From: Paenibacillus sp. URB8-2
Lineage (GTDB): Bacteria > Bacillota > Bacilli > Paenibacillales > Paenibacillaceae
Direction: 5' to 3'
DNA length: 64,000 nt
Assembly (NCBI RefSeq): GCF_013393385.1
Contig: NZ_AP023239.1
Span: forward strand, 4,340,001-4,404,000
How positions within the stretch are numbered: position 1 is the stretch's first letter; each line of letters opens with the position of its first letter. The position numbers and the translations under genes are program-made. Shown piece after piece: positions 1 to 8,124 of the stretch. The notes below the pieces were generated by a model. That model was not told the DNA's origin and did no database searches. It was given only the letters and a program-made list of their open reading frames with translations.

Positions 1-369
1 AAAAACTCCACCTTATTGGCGGCATTTTCTTCGGTTTGGGCAAAAGCGCCTGATTAAGGGGGAGAAATTCCCTCCCAGGCTTGTCAAAAGGTCCATTTCA
101 TCAAAATAAAAAGGAGAAATTCCATTTCACTCTCCCTCAGGTCCCTGGCTATCCAATAATTTGCAGCTGACCACAGTTCCCAAACGTGTACTCAGGCCAA
201 CCAAGGACAACCGCACCTCTCGGTAGTTTCCGATTCTTCATATACTTGTAGCACACCCATACTTAAAACCTCACAGGCTCTCCCATAGAACCATAACTCA
301 CCAAAGTGTTAACCGCTGGAACAGGAATCTGAGGCAGGGAAACCGGTGTAACCTTCTGCTTCATAGGAA
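1..369. other. Non-coding stretch with two copies of a dispersed repeat
   Basis: No convincing gene is seen. Two related motifs of the form TTAAnnGGAGAAATTCC occur at 54-71 and 107-124. The same motif in the opposite orientation recurs four times at 10444-10628, so this is probably a dispersed intergenic repeat of the genome. A short minus-strand reading frame (about 149-256, without a start) looks like a possible decayed gene end but cannot be named. Confidence 0.4.
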
Positions 370-469
370 AAGGCTGTCCCCGGTTTTAAACTGAATAGCT
401 CCCCTTTAGATCTACAGGTTTTTTTTACCTGTCTATCTAAAGGGGAGCATATTAGTGAGAGACAGCCCT
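370..469. repeat. Nested inverted repeat downstream of pstA
   Basis: An inner stem pairs GCTCCCCTTTAGAT (398-411) with its complement at 435-448, enclosing a further ACAGGT/ACCTGT pair. An outer arm AAGGCTGTC (370-378) pairs with GACAGCCTT-like sequence at 461-470. It may terminate pst transcription, but the GGCTGTCC...GGACAGCC ends also resemble the dyad at 60428-60476, so a mobile-element (MITE-like) origin is possible. Confidence 0.5.
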
Positions 470-500
470 TTTTTGCGTCAAGGGATAAAGATCCCGGGAA

Positions 501-1382
501 TTACCGCCCGGTCCCGCGCTTGACCCACCACAGCGGCGCGCGGAACGCCAGATTGATCAGCAGCACGACGATGACGAGCACGGCTGCGGATTTGTCGGCG
601 ATCTGCCGGGCGTCCTCGACAATCGCTTCCGATTGCACATACCATAAATGCACGGCCAGCGTCTCCCCCGGGGAGAACAGATTGAAGTCCCACATTTCCC
701 CCGAAGTGCTGAGGCCCGCCGTCAGGATAATCACGGCCGATTCCCCGAACGCCCGGCCGGCCACCAGGCAGATACCCGTAATAATGGACGGCAGCGCGAC
801 CGGCAGAACGATTTTACGGATGCAATAAAATTTGGTCAGACCCAGCGCGTAGCCCGCCTCGCGCAGTTCGTCCGGGACGGCCCGAACCGCTTCCTCCGTC
901 ACCCGCGCCAGCATTGGCAGATTCAGCAGCGCCAGACTGACGCCGCCCCCCAGAATGGTCAGACCCAATCCGAAATACTCCGCAAATATCGCCAAACCCA
1001 GGAGTCCGAATACAATGGAAGGCACGGACGACAGCGATTCCACGCAGATCCGCAGCGCTCCGGTAAAGGCGTTGTCCGGCGCATATTCCGCCATGTAGAT
1101 CCCTGCACCCAGTCCGATCGGAATCGAAATGACCAGCGAGATCAGCAGGATATAAAAAGAATTGAACAGCACGGGGCCGATGCCGCCGCCGGTATCGATC
1201 TCCTCGGGCTGGCGAATGAGGAAGGAGAAATCAAACCCAGGCAACCCTTTGCTCAAGATGGTGAACAGTAGCCAAAAAATCAGCAGCATAACCAGAGCCC
1301 CGAGGCCGTAGAAGCCGTAGGTCGCCAGCTTATCGCGCCGGATGGACCGGGCGGTTTGCCGCGAACGGGAGAATCCGTCCAT
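501..1382 (-). CDS. pstA: Phosphate ABC transporter permease PstA
   Basis: Second membrane subunit of the high-affinity phosphate importer. The 293-residue protein has a cytoplasmic N-terminus, a membrane helix near residues 22-45 and a BPD_transp_1 core. The EAA-type coupling loop is at about 170-200 (GYALGLTKFYCIRKIVLPVALP), which contacts the ATPase. The ATG follows pstC's TAG directly, with AAAAGGAGGG as ribosome site inside the end of pstC, so the two are translationally linked. pstB, the ATPase gene that normally follows, is not found; the next 500 bases carry only repeats and a hairpin. The ATPase must come from elsewhere. Family assignment is firm. Confidence 0.93.
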   Translation of the reverse strand: MDGFSRSRQTARSIRRDKLATYGFYGLGALVMLLIFWLLFTILSKGLPGFDFSFLIRQPEEIDTGGGIGPVLFNSFYILLISLVISIPIGLGAGIYMAEYAPDNAFTGALRICVESLSSVPSIVFGLLGLAIFAEYFGLGLTILGGGVSLALLNLPMLARVTEEAVRAVPDELREAGYALGLTKFYCIRKIVLPVALPSIITGICLVAGRAFGESAVIILTAGLSTSGEMWDFNLFSPGETLAVHLWYVQSEAIVEDARQIADKSAAVLVIVVLLINLAFRAPLWWVKRGTGR

Positions 1383-2324
1383 CTATCCTTCCCTCCTTTT
1401 GCGTCCCAAAAACCGGACAACCAGTATCAATAAAAATGAAATCAGCAGCAGTAGAAAAGCCATCATATGCAGGGCATAGTTCCAGGTGGAGTCGAATTCC
1501 ACGTTGGAAATCTGCATCACGATGTTGCTTGTCAGCACCGACGCCGGGGTAAACAATGTCTTGGCCAGCTGCGGCGTGTTGCCGATCACCATAACGACGG
1601 CCATCGTCTCACCGATCGCGCGCGTCATCCCGAGAATGACCGCTGTAAGGATGCCTCTGCCGGCCGCAGGCAGCACGACGCGCATAATGACCTGCAGCCG
1701 GGTAGAGCCGAGCGCATAGGCTGCATCACGGTATTTGCGCGGCACGGCGGTGATGGCATCGTCGCTGATCCGGGCGATGGTTGGCAGCACCATCAGCGCC
1801 AGAACGAGCGCCGCGGCCAGCAAGCCGTCTCCGAGGCTTTCCCCGCTGACGCGGCGAAGAAACGGCAGGAGGACGGTCAAACCAAGATAACCGTATACAA
1901 TAGAAGGAATGCCGACCAGAAGATCAAGAACCGGACGGATCAAGCGTTTGAGCCAGGACGGCGCGATTTCGGCGGTCAGCACCGCCATGCCTACCGATAT
2001 GGGAACCGAAATCAGCAGCGTGAGCGCGGTAAGCGACAAGGTGTTCACAATAAAGGCCGCCGCCCCGAATCTGTCCTCCTCTGGCGTCCAGTCGAACGAG
2101 AGGAAGAATTTTGCCGGCGCGACCTGCCCGAACAGCAACAGCGCCGTTTTGCCGATAAAGAGAATGACAAGCGCCAGCACGAAGCAAAGCGCCAATATAC
2201 TGAACAAGAAATAATAGCGGGCGGCGATATTCGCAATCGAATGCCGGAGATGGCGTCCGCTGGAGACCGCCTTATTCTGAAAACTTTTTACCGCAGGGTT
2301 CGGATCATAGGATCGTTGTACCAT
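1383..2324 (-). CDS. pstC: Phosphate ABC transporter permease PstC
   Basis: First membrane subunit of the phosphate importer, pairing with PstA. A longer frame opens at 2357, but the ATG at 2324 is preferred: AGGAGGA sits six bases upstream and the protein then starts MVQRSYDPNP, 313 residues. A long N-terminal helix, a large periplasm-side loop and the BPD_transp_1 domain are recognisable; the coupling loop reads KYRDAAYALGSTRLQVIMRV. It is separated from pstS by about 85 bases carrying a hairpin that may reduce read-through, so that the binding protein is made in excess of the permeases. That attenuation role is inferred. Confidence 0.93.
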   Translation of the reverse strand: MVQRSYDPNPAVKSFQNKAVSSGRHLRHSIANIAARYYFLFSILALCFVLALVILFIGKTALLLFGQVAPAKFFLSFDWTPEEDRFGAAAFIVNTLSLTALTLLISVPISVGMAVLTAEIAPSWLKRLIRPVLDLLVGIPSIVYGYLGLTVLLPFLRRVSGESLGDGLLAAALVLALMVLPTIARISDDAITAVPRKYRDAAYALGSTRLQVIMRVVLPAAGRGILTAVILGMTRAIGETMAVVMVIGNTPQLAKTLFTPASVLTSNIVMQISNVEFDSTWNYALHMMAFLLLLISFLLILVVRFLGRKRREG

Positions 2325-2339
2325 GCTATTTCCTCCTAT

Positions 2340-2372
2340 AAAAAACCAGCCCCGCATTCGCCGGAGGCTGGC
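2340..2372 (-). terminator. Hairpin with U-tract between pstS and pstC
   Basis: On the minus strand CCAGCCTCCGG pairs imperfectly with GGGGCTGG and is followed by TTTTTTATAGG. The position between pstS and pstC suggests partial termination, a common way to give more PstS than permease. Confidence 0.6.
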
Positions 2373-2409
2373 CGTATGATGACGCTCTTCCGAAATATTT
2401 TGCCTAAAT

Positions 2410-3267
2410 CTACTTCATCGCCGAAATCGGAATGAACTTGAGCTTTTTCAGCGAACCCTGTTGGAACTTCTTGCTTTGGACGTAATCGATAAAGGCCTTA
2501 ACAGCACCGGTCGGCTGTCCCTTGGTCATGTAGTAGCCGTATGCCCAAATCTTGTAGGAACCGTTAATGACGTTTCCGGTGGTAGGTTCTACGCCGTTGA
2601 ACTTGACGGCTTTCACATCGCCGCTAACGTAGACCAAATCGATATACCCGATGGAGTTCGGAGTTGTTGCAACGGCTGTCTTCATATCGCCGCTGGATCC
2701 AGCTTCTTTATAGTTTTTCTCTTTCTTCACAATTTCGCCGCCCGCCAGAGCCTTGGCCTGGTAGTTGACGCGTGTGCCCGAACCGAAAGCGCGGGTAATA
2801 ACGACGATGTCCGCGTCCGAGCCGCCGACTTGCTTCCAGTTCGTAATTTTGCCGGAGAAAATGCCTTTAAGCTGTTCGGTGGTCAGGTTGTCTACACCGA
2901 CATTTTTATTAACAATGGTGGCAAAAGGAATGACCGCAACCTTGTTCGCTACTTGTCCGCTGAATGCTTTAAATCCGGGAACGTCGATGCTGGCATCCCA
3001 GTCGCACGCGCCGATGTCGGCGATGCCTTTCTTGACAGCTTGCGGGCCGGTAACGGAGCCTTTGCCGGAAGCGGCGATTCTGACCTTCGGATTCAGCTTT
3101 TGAAATTCCTTGGCGGCCTGCAGCGTCAGCGGCAGCAGAGCCGTCGATCCGTTAACTGTGATTTTACCGGACAGCGATCCCGCTGCAGATGCCGCTCCCG
3201 CAAAAGATGCCGTAACAGCAAACACGGCAGCCAAAGCTGTAAACGTGATTTTTTTAAACAATTTCAT
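2410..3267 (-). CDS. pstS: Phosphate-binding protein PstS
   Basis: Extracytoplasmic phosphate receptor of the Pst importer. The 285-residue protein starts with a signal peptide (MKLFKKITFTALAAVFAVTA, cleavage near AASAAG) and continues with the PBP-like fold. Recognisable ligand segments are NGSTALLPL and RAFGSGTR, the latter the usual phosphate-contacting serine/arginine loop. No lipobox cysteine is present, so it is predicted to be released by signal peptidase I rather than lipid-anchored as many Gram-positive PstS proteins are. It heads pstS-pstC-pstA on the minus strand. A TCTCCTCTC segment just upstream of the ATG gives a GAGGAGA ribosome site. Confidence 0.93.
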   Translation of the reverse strand: MKLFKKITFTALAAVFAVTASFAGAASAAGSLSGKITVNGSTALLPLTLQAAKEFQKLNPKVRIAASGKGSVTGPQAVKKGIADIGACDWDASIDVPGFKAFSGQVANKVAVIPFATIVNKNVGVDNLTTEQLKGIFSGKITNWKQVGGSDADIVVITRAFGSGTRVNYQAKALAGGEIVKKEKNYKEAGSSGDMKTAVATTPNSIGYIDLVYVSGDVKAVKFNGVEPTTGNVINGSYKIWAYGYYMTKGQPTGAVKAFIDYVQSKKFQQGSLKKLKFIPISAMK

Positions 3268-3330
3268 GATTTATTCTCCTCTCGGCTCGAAGCCGCTATA
3301 GTATGTGTCGGTCGTCCTGCAAAAAGCGTC

Positions 3331-4767
3331 TTATCTCGTCAGCTGTACAGCCTTGCCGTTCTCGATTTCCACCAGCTTGCCGCCTGTGATCACAGCCAGT
3401 TTGCCGCCGTCAGCCGAAACCGAGACTTCGGAAATGTCGGCCTTGGTGCGGAACAGTTCTTGTGCCGATCCGGAGACCGGAACGGAATAAATGCGGGAAG
3501 TGCCGTCCGCCGCCGTTCCTGATGCGATAATTCCGCCGCCTGCGGCTTGCGCCCAAGTTACCTCAATATCCAGCGCAATATTGGCGGCTGTGCCGTCCGG
3601 TTTAACCGTCTTCAGTGCATTGGCAGTTTTGCCTTCCGGATCAGCGCTTAAGTAGACTACCGTCCCGTCTGCCAAAATTTCAGGGTACAGCTTGTTGTCG
3701 TCCGAGGTGGTCAAAGCGGCCGGTTTGGCATCCTTTGTAGCCAGGTCGAGCTGATACAGCTGTTCTCCCGCCTTGCTGTAATCGATCGTCAGGGAATCTT
3801 CCGTGCTGTCGGCATCATTTTTGGCTGATCCGGTAATGTTGACGATGTAAACCGCTCTCTTGCCGTCCGCGGAAATGCGCAATTCGGATTTGTTCTCAAC
3901 CTTATCTGCCAGCAGTTCCTTTACGGTACCGGTATCCACTGAAATCTGCGAAATCTTCTCCTGCTTGTCCCCTTGGATATAATAGATGCTCGTGCCATCA
4001 GCCGACCATGTAAGGTCTGTCTTGGTGGCGGTATCCGTTCCGAGAGGTTTCACTGCTCCCGAAGTCAAATCGATTACGTACAGCAGGCCTGTCTCATCCG
4101 TGAAAGCGCCGTAACGCCGGTCGGCCGAAACCGAGAAATCGGAGGCTCTTTCGTCGCTGGAAAATAATCCGTAGCTGCCCGGATTCGCCGCAAACTTATA
4201 AACCTGCGCCGTTTCTCCTTCCAGGTTCGCCAGAACCGTTCCGTCTGCGGCCCAGTGGAGCGTATCGAATTCGCCTTGCGGCCGCGCTGCGCCAAGAATT
4301 TGGAGCGGGCTGCCAAACAGTTCGCCGCCAAGACCGTATACAATTGCGCTAAGTTCAACGTACAATTTGCCGCCGGATACCGTCGGAGCCGTCGTGAAAT
4401 TCCGCTTCTCGCCGTCCAGCGAATAGCTCTTGGAGCCGGCCTTCAATTTGATCGTATGTAATCCTGCTCTGTCTTTCAGCACCAGGCTTCCCGACTCATT
4501 AGCGATACTTGCGCCGAGAGAAGCGGCCAGCTGGCTGATTGAATATAGCTTATATCCACCGGCGTCGACCGTTTTGAATGTAGTCTGTGCGCCGTTTACC
4601 GTCCAAGCCTTTACTCCTTCTTTGACTTTTACCGCCGCCTTGGCGGATGTTTTAACGGTAGGCGTCTTTCCGCTGCCCGGGCCTGCCGCCGCGTACACGC
4701 TTGCTTCGCCTACAGATACTAGAAGCGCCGAAGCCATAAGTACGCTAAACAACTGATTTTTTTTCAA
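3331..4767 (-). CDS. Secreted protein with copper-amine-oxidase-type stalk domain and beta-propeller-like repeats
   Basis: 478 residues with a clear signal peptide (MKKNQLFSVLMASALLVSVG...). Residues about 50-150 match the stalk/copper amine oxidase N-terminal-like domain common in Paenibacillus and Thermoanaerobacter exported proteins. The rest has repeated segments such as WSADGTSIYYIQGD, RISADGKRAVYIV and SVSADGGKLAVIT, typical of TolB/WD40-like propeller blades. No catalytic motif is seen and the function is unknown. It ends 63 bases before pstS on the same strand, with no obvious terminator between, so it may be co-transcribed with the pst genes. A link to phosphate sensing would be speculation. 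Confidence 0.75.
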   Translation of the reverse strand: MKKNQLFSVLMASALLVSVGEASVYAAAGPGSGKTPTVKTSAKAAVKVKEGVKAWTVNGAQTTFKTVDAGGYKLYSISQLAASLGASIANESGSLVLKDRAGLHTIKLKAGSKSYSLDGEKRNFTTAPTVSGGKLYVELSAIVYGLGGELFGSPLQILGAARPQGEFDTLHWAADGTVLANLEGETAQVYKFAANPGSYGLFSSDERASDFSVSADRRYGAFTDETGLLYVIDLTSGAVKPLGTDTATKTDLTWSADGTSIYYIQGDKQEKISQISVDTGTVKELLADKVENKSELRISADGKRAVYIVNITGSAKNDADSTEDSLTIDYSKAGEQLYQLDLATKDAKPAALTTSDDNKLYPEILADGTVVYLSADPEGKTANALKTVKPDGTAANIALDIEVTWAQAAGGGIIASGTAADGTSRIYSVPVSGSAQELFRTKADISEVSVSADGGKLAVITGGKLVEIENGKAVQLTR

Positions 4768-4934
4768 ATGGATTCACCCTTTTCATATAGGTAACTACTA
4801 ATGTTATTTTCCGCCCTGGTTGTAAAATCTGTTGCCGAGAAATATTTGGTAATTATGAAGTTGTCCTCATTTTTCACGTGTTATCTGCCGGAATCCGGCA
4901 CTTTTGTCAACTCAGGATTAACGCAGGAAAAAGA

Positions 4935-4983
4935 TTTACAATCGGCGGTCTCTCGTTTATTATAGTGAGTGAGTACTCACTCA
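4935..4983 (+). promoter_or_regulatory. Promoter and palindromic operator of the ABC exporter operon
   Basis: -35 TTTACA (4935-4940), a 17-base spacer and -10 TATTAT (4958-4963) form a good vegetative promoter. Three bases after the -10 lies TGAGTGAGTACTCACTCA (4966-4983), a perfect 18-bp palindrome covering the expected transcription start. It is the likely binding site of the TetR-family protein encoded by the third gene of the operon, giving autorepression. Confidence 0.8.
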
Positions 4984-5009
4984 TTTTAATAAAGAACGGA
5001 GAGATTCAT

Positions 5010-5741
5010 ATGAACCGGGAAGTCCCAGTGATTACGGTGAATCATATTCGCAAAGCATTCGGAAGCAAAGTTGTCCTGGAAGACATCAGCCTTGAGGTCC
5101 TCAAAGCCGAGACCTTCGGCCTACTCGGACCCTCCGGCTCCGGAAAGACGACACTGGTCAGGCTGCTGACCGGAATCGATGAAGCCGACTCAGGCGAAGT
5201 ACATGTGCTGGGGGTGAAAGTTCCCAAGCTTTCGCTGCTCTCGCAAATCGGCTATATGGCCCAGTCCGACGCCCTGTACAGTGAGCTGAGCGCCAAGGAG
5301 AATCTTGAATTTTTCGCTTCGCTGTACGGATTGAAGAAAGAACAGAGAAACCGTCGAATCAAGGAAGTCATGGAGATTGTGGGTCTGGAAGAGCATCTCC
5401 GCAAAAGGGTCGATCAATACTCCGGGGGGATGAAACGCCGGCTGTCGCTGGCCATCGCGCTTCTGCACGAGCCGCCGCTGCTTATTCTGGACGAACCGAC
5501 GGTCGGCATCGATCCGGTGCTGCGCTTGTCCATCTGGAAGGAGCTTAAAGCTCTGAATGAACGGGGAACGACCATAGTGCTCACGACCCATGTCATGGAT
5601 GAAGCCGAAAAATGCGACCGGCTCGGCATGATCCGGGAAGGCCGTCTGCTTGCGGAGGACACTCCCGCCAACTTGCTTATGGCTACAGGCTCGTCTTCCA
5701 TTGAAGAAGCATTTTTATATTACGGAGGTGTCCGTTCATGA
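5010..5741 (+). CDS. ABC transporter ATP-binding protein (ABC-2 exporter)
   Basis: ATPase half of a drug/lipid-type exporter. An upstream in-frame start exists at 4878, but that would include the promoter and operator; the ATG at 5010 has CGGAGAG before it and gives a normal 243-residue ATPase. Walker A GPSGSGKTT is at residues 40-48, the signature YSGGMKRRL near 137, and Walker B LLILDEPTVGID shortly after. The H-loop reads TTHVMDEA. The stop overlaps the permease start as ATGA, indicating translational coupling. The short, single-domain form pairs with one ABC-2 permease gene; substrate is unknown, though TetR control suggests response to a toxic compound. Confidence 0.92.
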   Translation: MNREVPVITVNHIRKAFGSKVVLEDISLEVLKAETFGLLGPSGSGKTTLVRLLTGIDEADSGEVHVLGVKVPKLSLLSQIGYMAQSDALYSELSAKENLEFFASLYGLKKEQRNRRIKEVMEIVGLEEHLRKRVDQYSGGMKRRLSLAIALLHEPPLLILDEPTVGIDPVLRLSIWKELKALNERGTTIVLTTHVMDEAEKCDRLGMIREGRLLAEDTPANLLMATGSSSIEEAFLYYGGVRS

Positions 5742-6826
5742 GAATCCGCGCGCTTACGCTGCGTATTTTGCGGCAATTCATTCACGACAAAAGAACGATG
5801 GCTCTCATGTTCGCCGCCCCCCTGCTCGTTCTCAGCCTGATGAGCCTGGTGTTTGGCGGCGATGCCTATAAGCCGAATATCGGCGTGTCGGGTCAAGCGG
5901 CCGTCTTTTCGGAAGCGCTGGCCAAACATGACGCCCAGGTTGTGAAGTATAACTCGGAGGAAGACGGCGCCCTGGCACTGAAGAATGGAGAAATCGACGC
6001 CCTGATCTCAATCGACAGCGGTGCTCCGAAGGTCATTTTGGAAGGAAGCAATCCGGCGGCCAATCGGGCGGTAATGCAGGCATTGGAGCAGGTGACAAGG
6101 GACCTGGGGGCAACCGGGTCAGCTCAGTCTCAGGTTCAACAGACACAGGGACAGCAGGCGCAAGGACAGAAGATGCAGCCTTCCGCCCAGCCGCAAATCA
6201 GCTATCTGTACGGCTCCGCCGACATGAAGACCATCGACCGGTTCGGACCGATTATGATCGGCGTATTCGTCTTCTTTTTCGTCTTCCTGATTGCAGGGGT
6301 CTCCTTTCTCCGGGAACGGACGACGGGAACGCTGGAGCGCCTGCTCGCCACCCCGCTTAAACGGTGGGAAATCGTCATCGGCTATGTCTGCGGCTTCGGT
6401 ATTTTCACCGTGTTTCAGGCTCTGCTCATTTCCTGGATCTCCATTCAGGTACTGGGCATTATGATGGCCGGAAGCTTCGGCTATGTTCTCCTGATTACGC
6501 TGCTGCTGTCGATGACGGCCCTGACCCTCGGTACGCTGCTGTCGGCGTTTGCCGGAAACGAGCTGCAGATGATTCAGTTCATTCCGCTAGTCATCGTGCC
6601 GCAGATTTTTCTTAGCGGATTGTTTCCGCTCGACACGCTTCCAACATGGCTTCAACAGATCGGATATGCCACTCCGTTATACTATGGGGCGCAGGCGATG
6701 ATGAATGTGATGATCCGCGGGAAAGGCTGGAATTCGATTGAAAATGATGTGTATGTGCTGATCGCCTTCTCGCTTTTGTTCATGATCCTGAACGTGCTTG
6801 CCCTCCGCAAACACCGTAAAATGTAA
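5738..6826 (+). CDS. ABC-2 type transporter permease
   Basis: Membrane half of the exporter, 362 residues. One helix lies near the N-terminus (MALMFAAPLLVLSLMSLVFG), then an extracytoplasmic domain of about 130 residues with a glutamine-rich stretch (residues 130-150, QSQVQQTQGQQAQGQ). Five more helices fill the C-terminal half, including FVFLIAGVSFLRERTTGTLE with the RERTTGTLERLL motif typical of ABC2_membrane_3 permeases. It overlaps the ATPase gene by four bases and is followed after 58 bases by the TetR gene without a terminator. Confidence 0.9.
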   Translation: MRIRALTLRILRQFIHDKRTMALMFAAPLLVLSLMSLVFGGDAYKPNIGVSGQAAVFSEALAKHDAQVVKYNSEEDGALALKNGEIDALISIDSGAPKVILEGSNPAANRAVMQALEQVTRDLGATGSAQSQVQQTQGQQAQGQKMQPSAQPQISYLYGSADMKTIDRFGPIMIGVFVFFFVFLIAGVSFLRERTTGTLERLLATPLKRWEIVIGYVCGFGIFTVFQALLISWISIQVLGIMMAGSFGYVLLITLLLSMTALTLGTLLSAFAGNELQMIQFIPLVIVPQIFLSGLFPLDTLPTWLQQIGYATPLYYGAQAMMNVMIRGKGWNSIENDVYVLIAFSLLFMILNVLALRKHRKM

Positions 6827-6884
6827 CTTGGGTTCTCCTATATGGTACGATAAGCAAACAGAAAACGTCTGGAGGGTTGCCATT

Positions 6885-7577
6885 ATGGCAGAACATTTTT
6901 CTGCTGACAAAGATACGGAGCAGTGGGCTCTGGAGCTGCTTGCCCTTGGCGGTGATGAGAAAATGACGCCGAAGCAAGTCGCGATTTTGCAGGCGGCCGT
7001 GGATGTGTTTGCGGAAAAAGGCTATGCGGGCGCGGCGACCAGCGAAATCGCACAGAAGGCTGGGGTGGCGGAAGGAACGATTTTTCGCTATTACAAGACC
7101 AAGAAAGACCTACTGCTGTCCATTGTGGGACCGACGATGAGCCGCCTGCTCGCCCCTTTTGTCATGAGAAACTTTGGGAATTTGCTGGATAAGTCTTTTG
7201 ATAGCTACGAAGACTTTCTCCGCTCCCTGATCCGAAACCGGCTGGAATTCGCCCGGAAAAATTTTAAAATCCTGCAAATCCTGATTCAGGAAATCCCCTT
7301 TCATCCAAAGCTGCGCGAGCAGTTCATGGAGGATATTATGAGCAAGGTATTCGAAAGGGTTTCCGCGCAAGTTGAGCATTTTAAGCAAAAAGGGGAAATC
7401 ATTGACGTTCCGGCGCCAACCGTTATCCGCTTTACCGTGTCCGCGACCGTCGGCTACATTATGACCCGTCTGCTGCTGCAGCCGGACAAGGATTGGAACG
7501 ACGAGGAAGAAATCGAGCTGCTGATCCGGTTCATCTTGCATGGAATTGCAGCAGATCCGGGAACTCGGGGCGTCTGA
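6885..7577 (+). CDS. TetR/AcrR-family transcriptional regulator
   Basis: 230-residue repressor. An earlier frame opens at 6798 inside the permease, but the ATG at 6885 has CTGGAGGG eight bases upstream. Residues about 26-80 are a TetR N-terminal helix-turn-helix (AAVDVFAEKGYAGAATSEIA, then GVAEGTIFRYYKTKKDL). The C-terminal part is helical and variable, as expected of a ligand-binding dimerisation domain. Being the last gene of the exporter operon, it most likely binds the palindrome at 4966-4983 and represses its own operon until a ligand of the pump appears. The ligand is unknown. Confidence 0.9.
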   Translation: MAEHFSADKDTEQWALELLALGGDEKMTPKQVAILQAAVDVFAEKGYAGAATSEIAQKAGVAEGTIFRYYKTKKDLLLSIVGPTMSRLLAPFVMRNFGNLLDKSFDSYEDFLRSLIRNRLEFARKNFKILQILIQEIPFHPKLREQFMEDIMSKVFERVSAQVEHFKQKGEIIDVPAPTVIRFTVSATVGYIMTRLLLQPDKDWNDEEEIELLIRFILHGIAADPGTRGV

Positions 7578-7618
7578 GAGCATACCTGCAAAGGCGGCTT
7601 ATACTTCCTTATATTTTC

Positions 7619-7652
7619 AAAAAAAAACCCGTCAGGCCCTGTGCCCGGCGGG
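7619..7652 (-). terminator. Terminator of the YjcZ-type gene
   Basis: On the minus strand a GC-rich stem (CCCGCCGGGC with GCCTGACGGG, one mismatch and one wobble) is followed by seven or more T. It lies 20 bases past the stop of the small gene at 7673-7774. Confidence 0.75.
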
Positions 7653-7672
7653 ATTTTAACGTTACGCGAAAG

Positions 7673-7774
7673 TTACACCCACAGAGACTTTGTGATGATG
7701 ACCAGCAAAATGAACAGTACGAGAATTGCGGTTGCGGATGTAAAACCAGCGCCATATCCTCCAGCTTCGCCCAT
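7673..7774 (-). CDS. YjcZ-family mini-protein (sporulation-associated)
   Basis: A 33-codon gene: the protein begins MGEAGGYGAGFTSATA and ends with a hydrophobic helix, ILVLFILLVIITKSLWV. The Gly-rich start followed by one membrane helix is the hallmark of the YjcZ/YrzR-type small proteins found in spore-forming Bacillales. A strong ribosome site AGAGGAGGAG lies six bases upstream and a good terminator follows the stop. Function of the family is not established; location in the spore or forespore membrane is inferred from relatives. Confidence 0.8.
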   Translation of the reverse strand: MGEAGGYGAGFTSATAILVLFILLVIITKSLWV

Positions 7775-7857
7775 GAAAAACTCCTCCTCTCAAGTAGAGT
7801 ACGTCACCAGATTATGCAGCGACTGCCACATTCGTCTGGGGGTTTCGGCAAGTAAAT

Positions 7858-8100
7858 GAAAACAGTCGATGATCGGGAGAGTAATGAAGGGCCTCTGATG
7901 CCCAGCGAGCCGGGATGGTGGAAGCCGGCGGCAGACCTTCATGAAGCGCACCCGGGAGACGGACTTCCGAAACGAAACCCGGTAGGAAGCCCCGGCACAG
8001 ATCCGTTATCCTGCAAAGCGGCCAGACCTTCCGGTCCGGCAAGTAGAGTGGTACCGCGAGAACTCAAGTCCTCGTCTCTTTTTGAGACGCGGGCTTTTTT
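7858..8100 (+). promoter_or_regulatory. T-box leader with transcription terminator, upstream of argS
   Basis: The conserved T-box AGAGTGGTACCGCGAG is at 8045-8060. It is followed by a terminator stem (about 8068-8091, GTCCTCGTCTC with GAGACGCGGGC) and a T-run ending at 8100. The stem I features AGTAATGA and GATGGTGG lie at about 7883-7925. A candidate specifier codon CGC (arginine) is at 7947-7949 in the context GAAGCGCA. Uncharged tRNA-Arg binding would favour the antiterminator and let argS be transcribed. T-box identity is clear; the specifier position is inferred. Confidence 0.9.
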
Positions 8101-8124
8101 TATTTTCTGAAGGAGGTCGTGAGG

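Noticed and set aside
149..256. Possible decayed minus-strand coding remnant (ends CGQLQIIG-like)
   Set aside because: Too short, no start and no family that I can name; mentioned only as part of the non-coding stretch.
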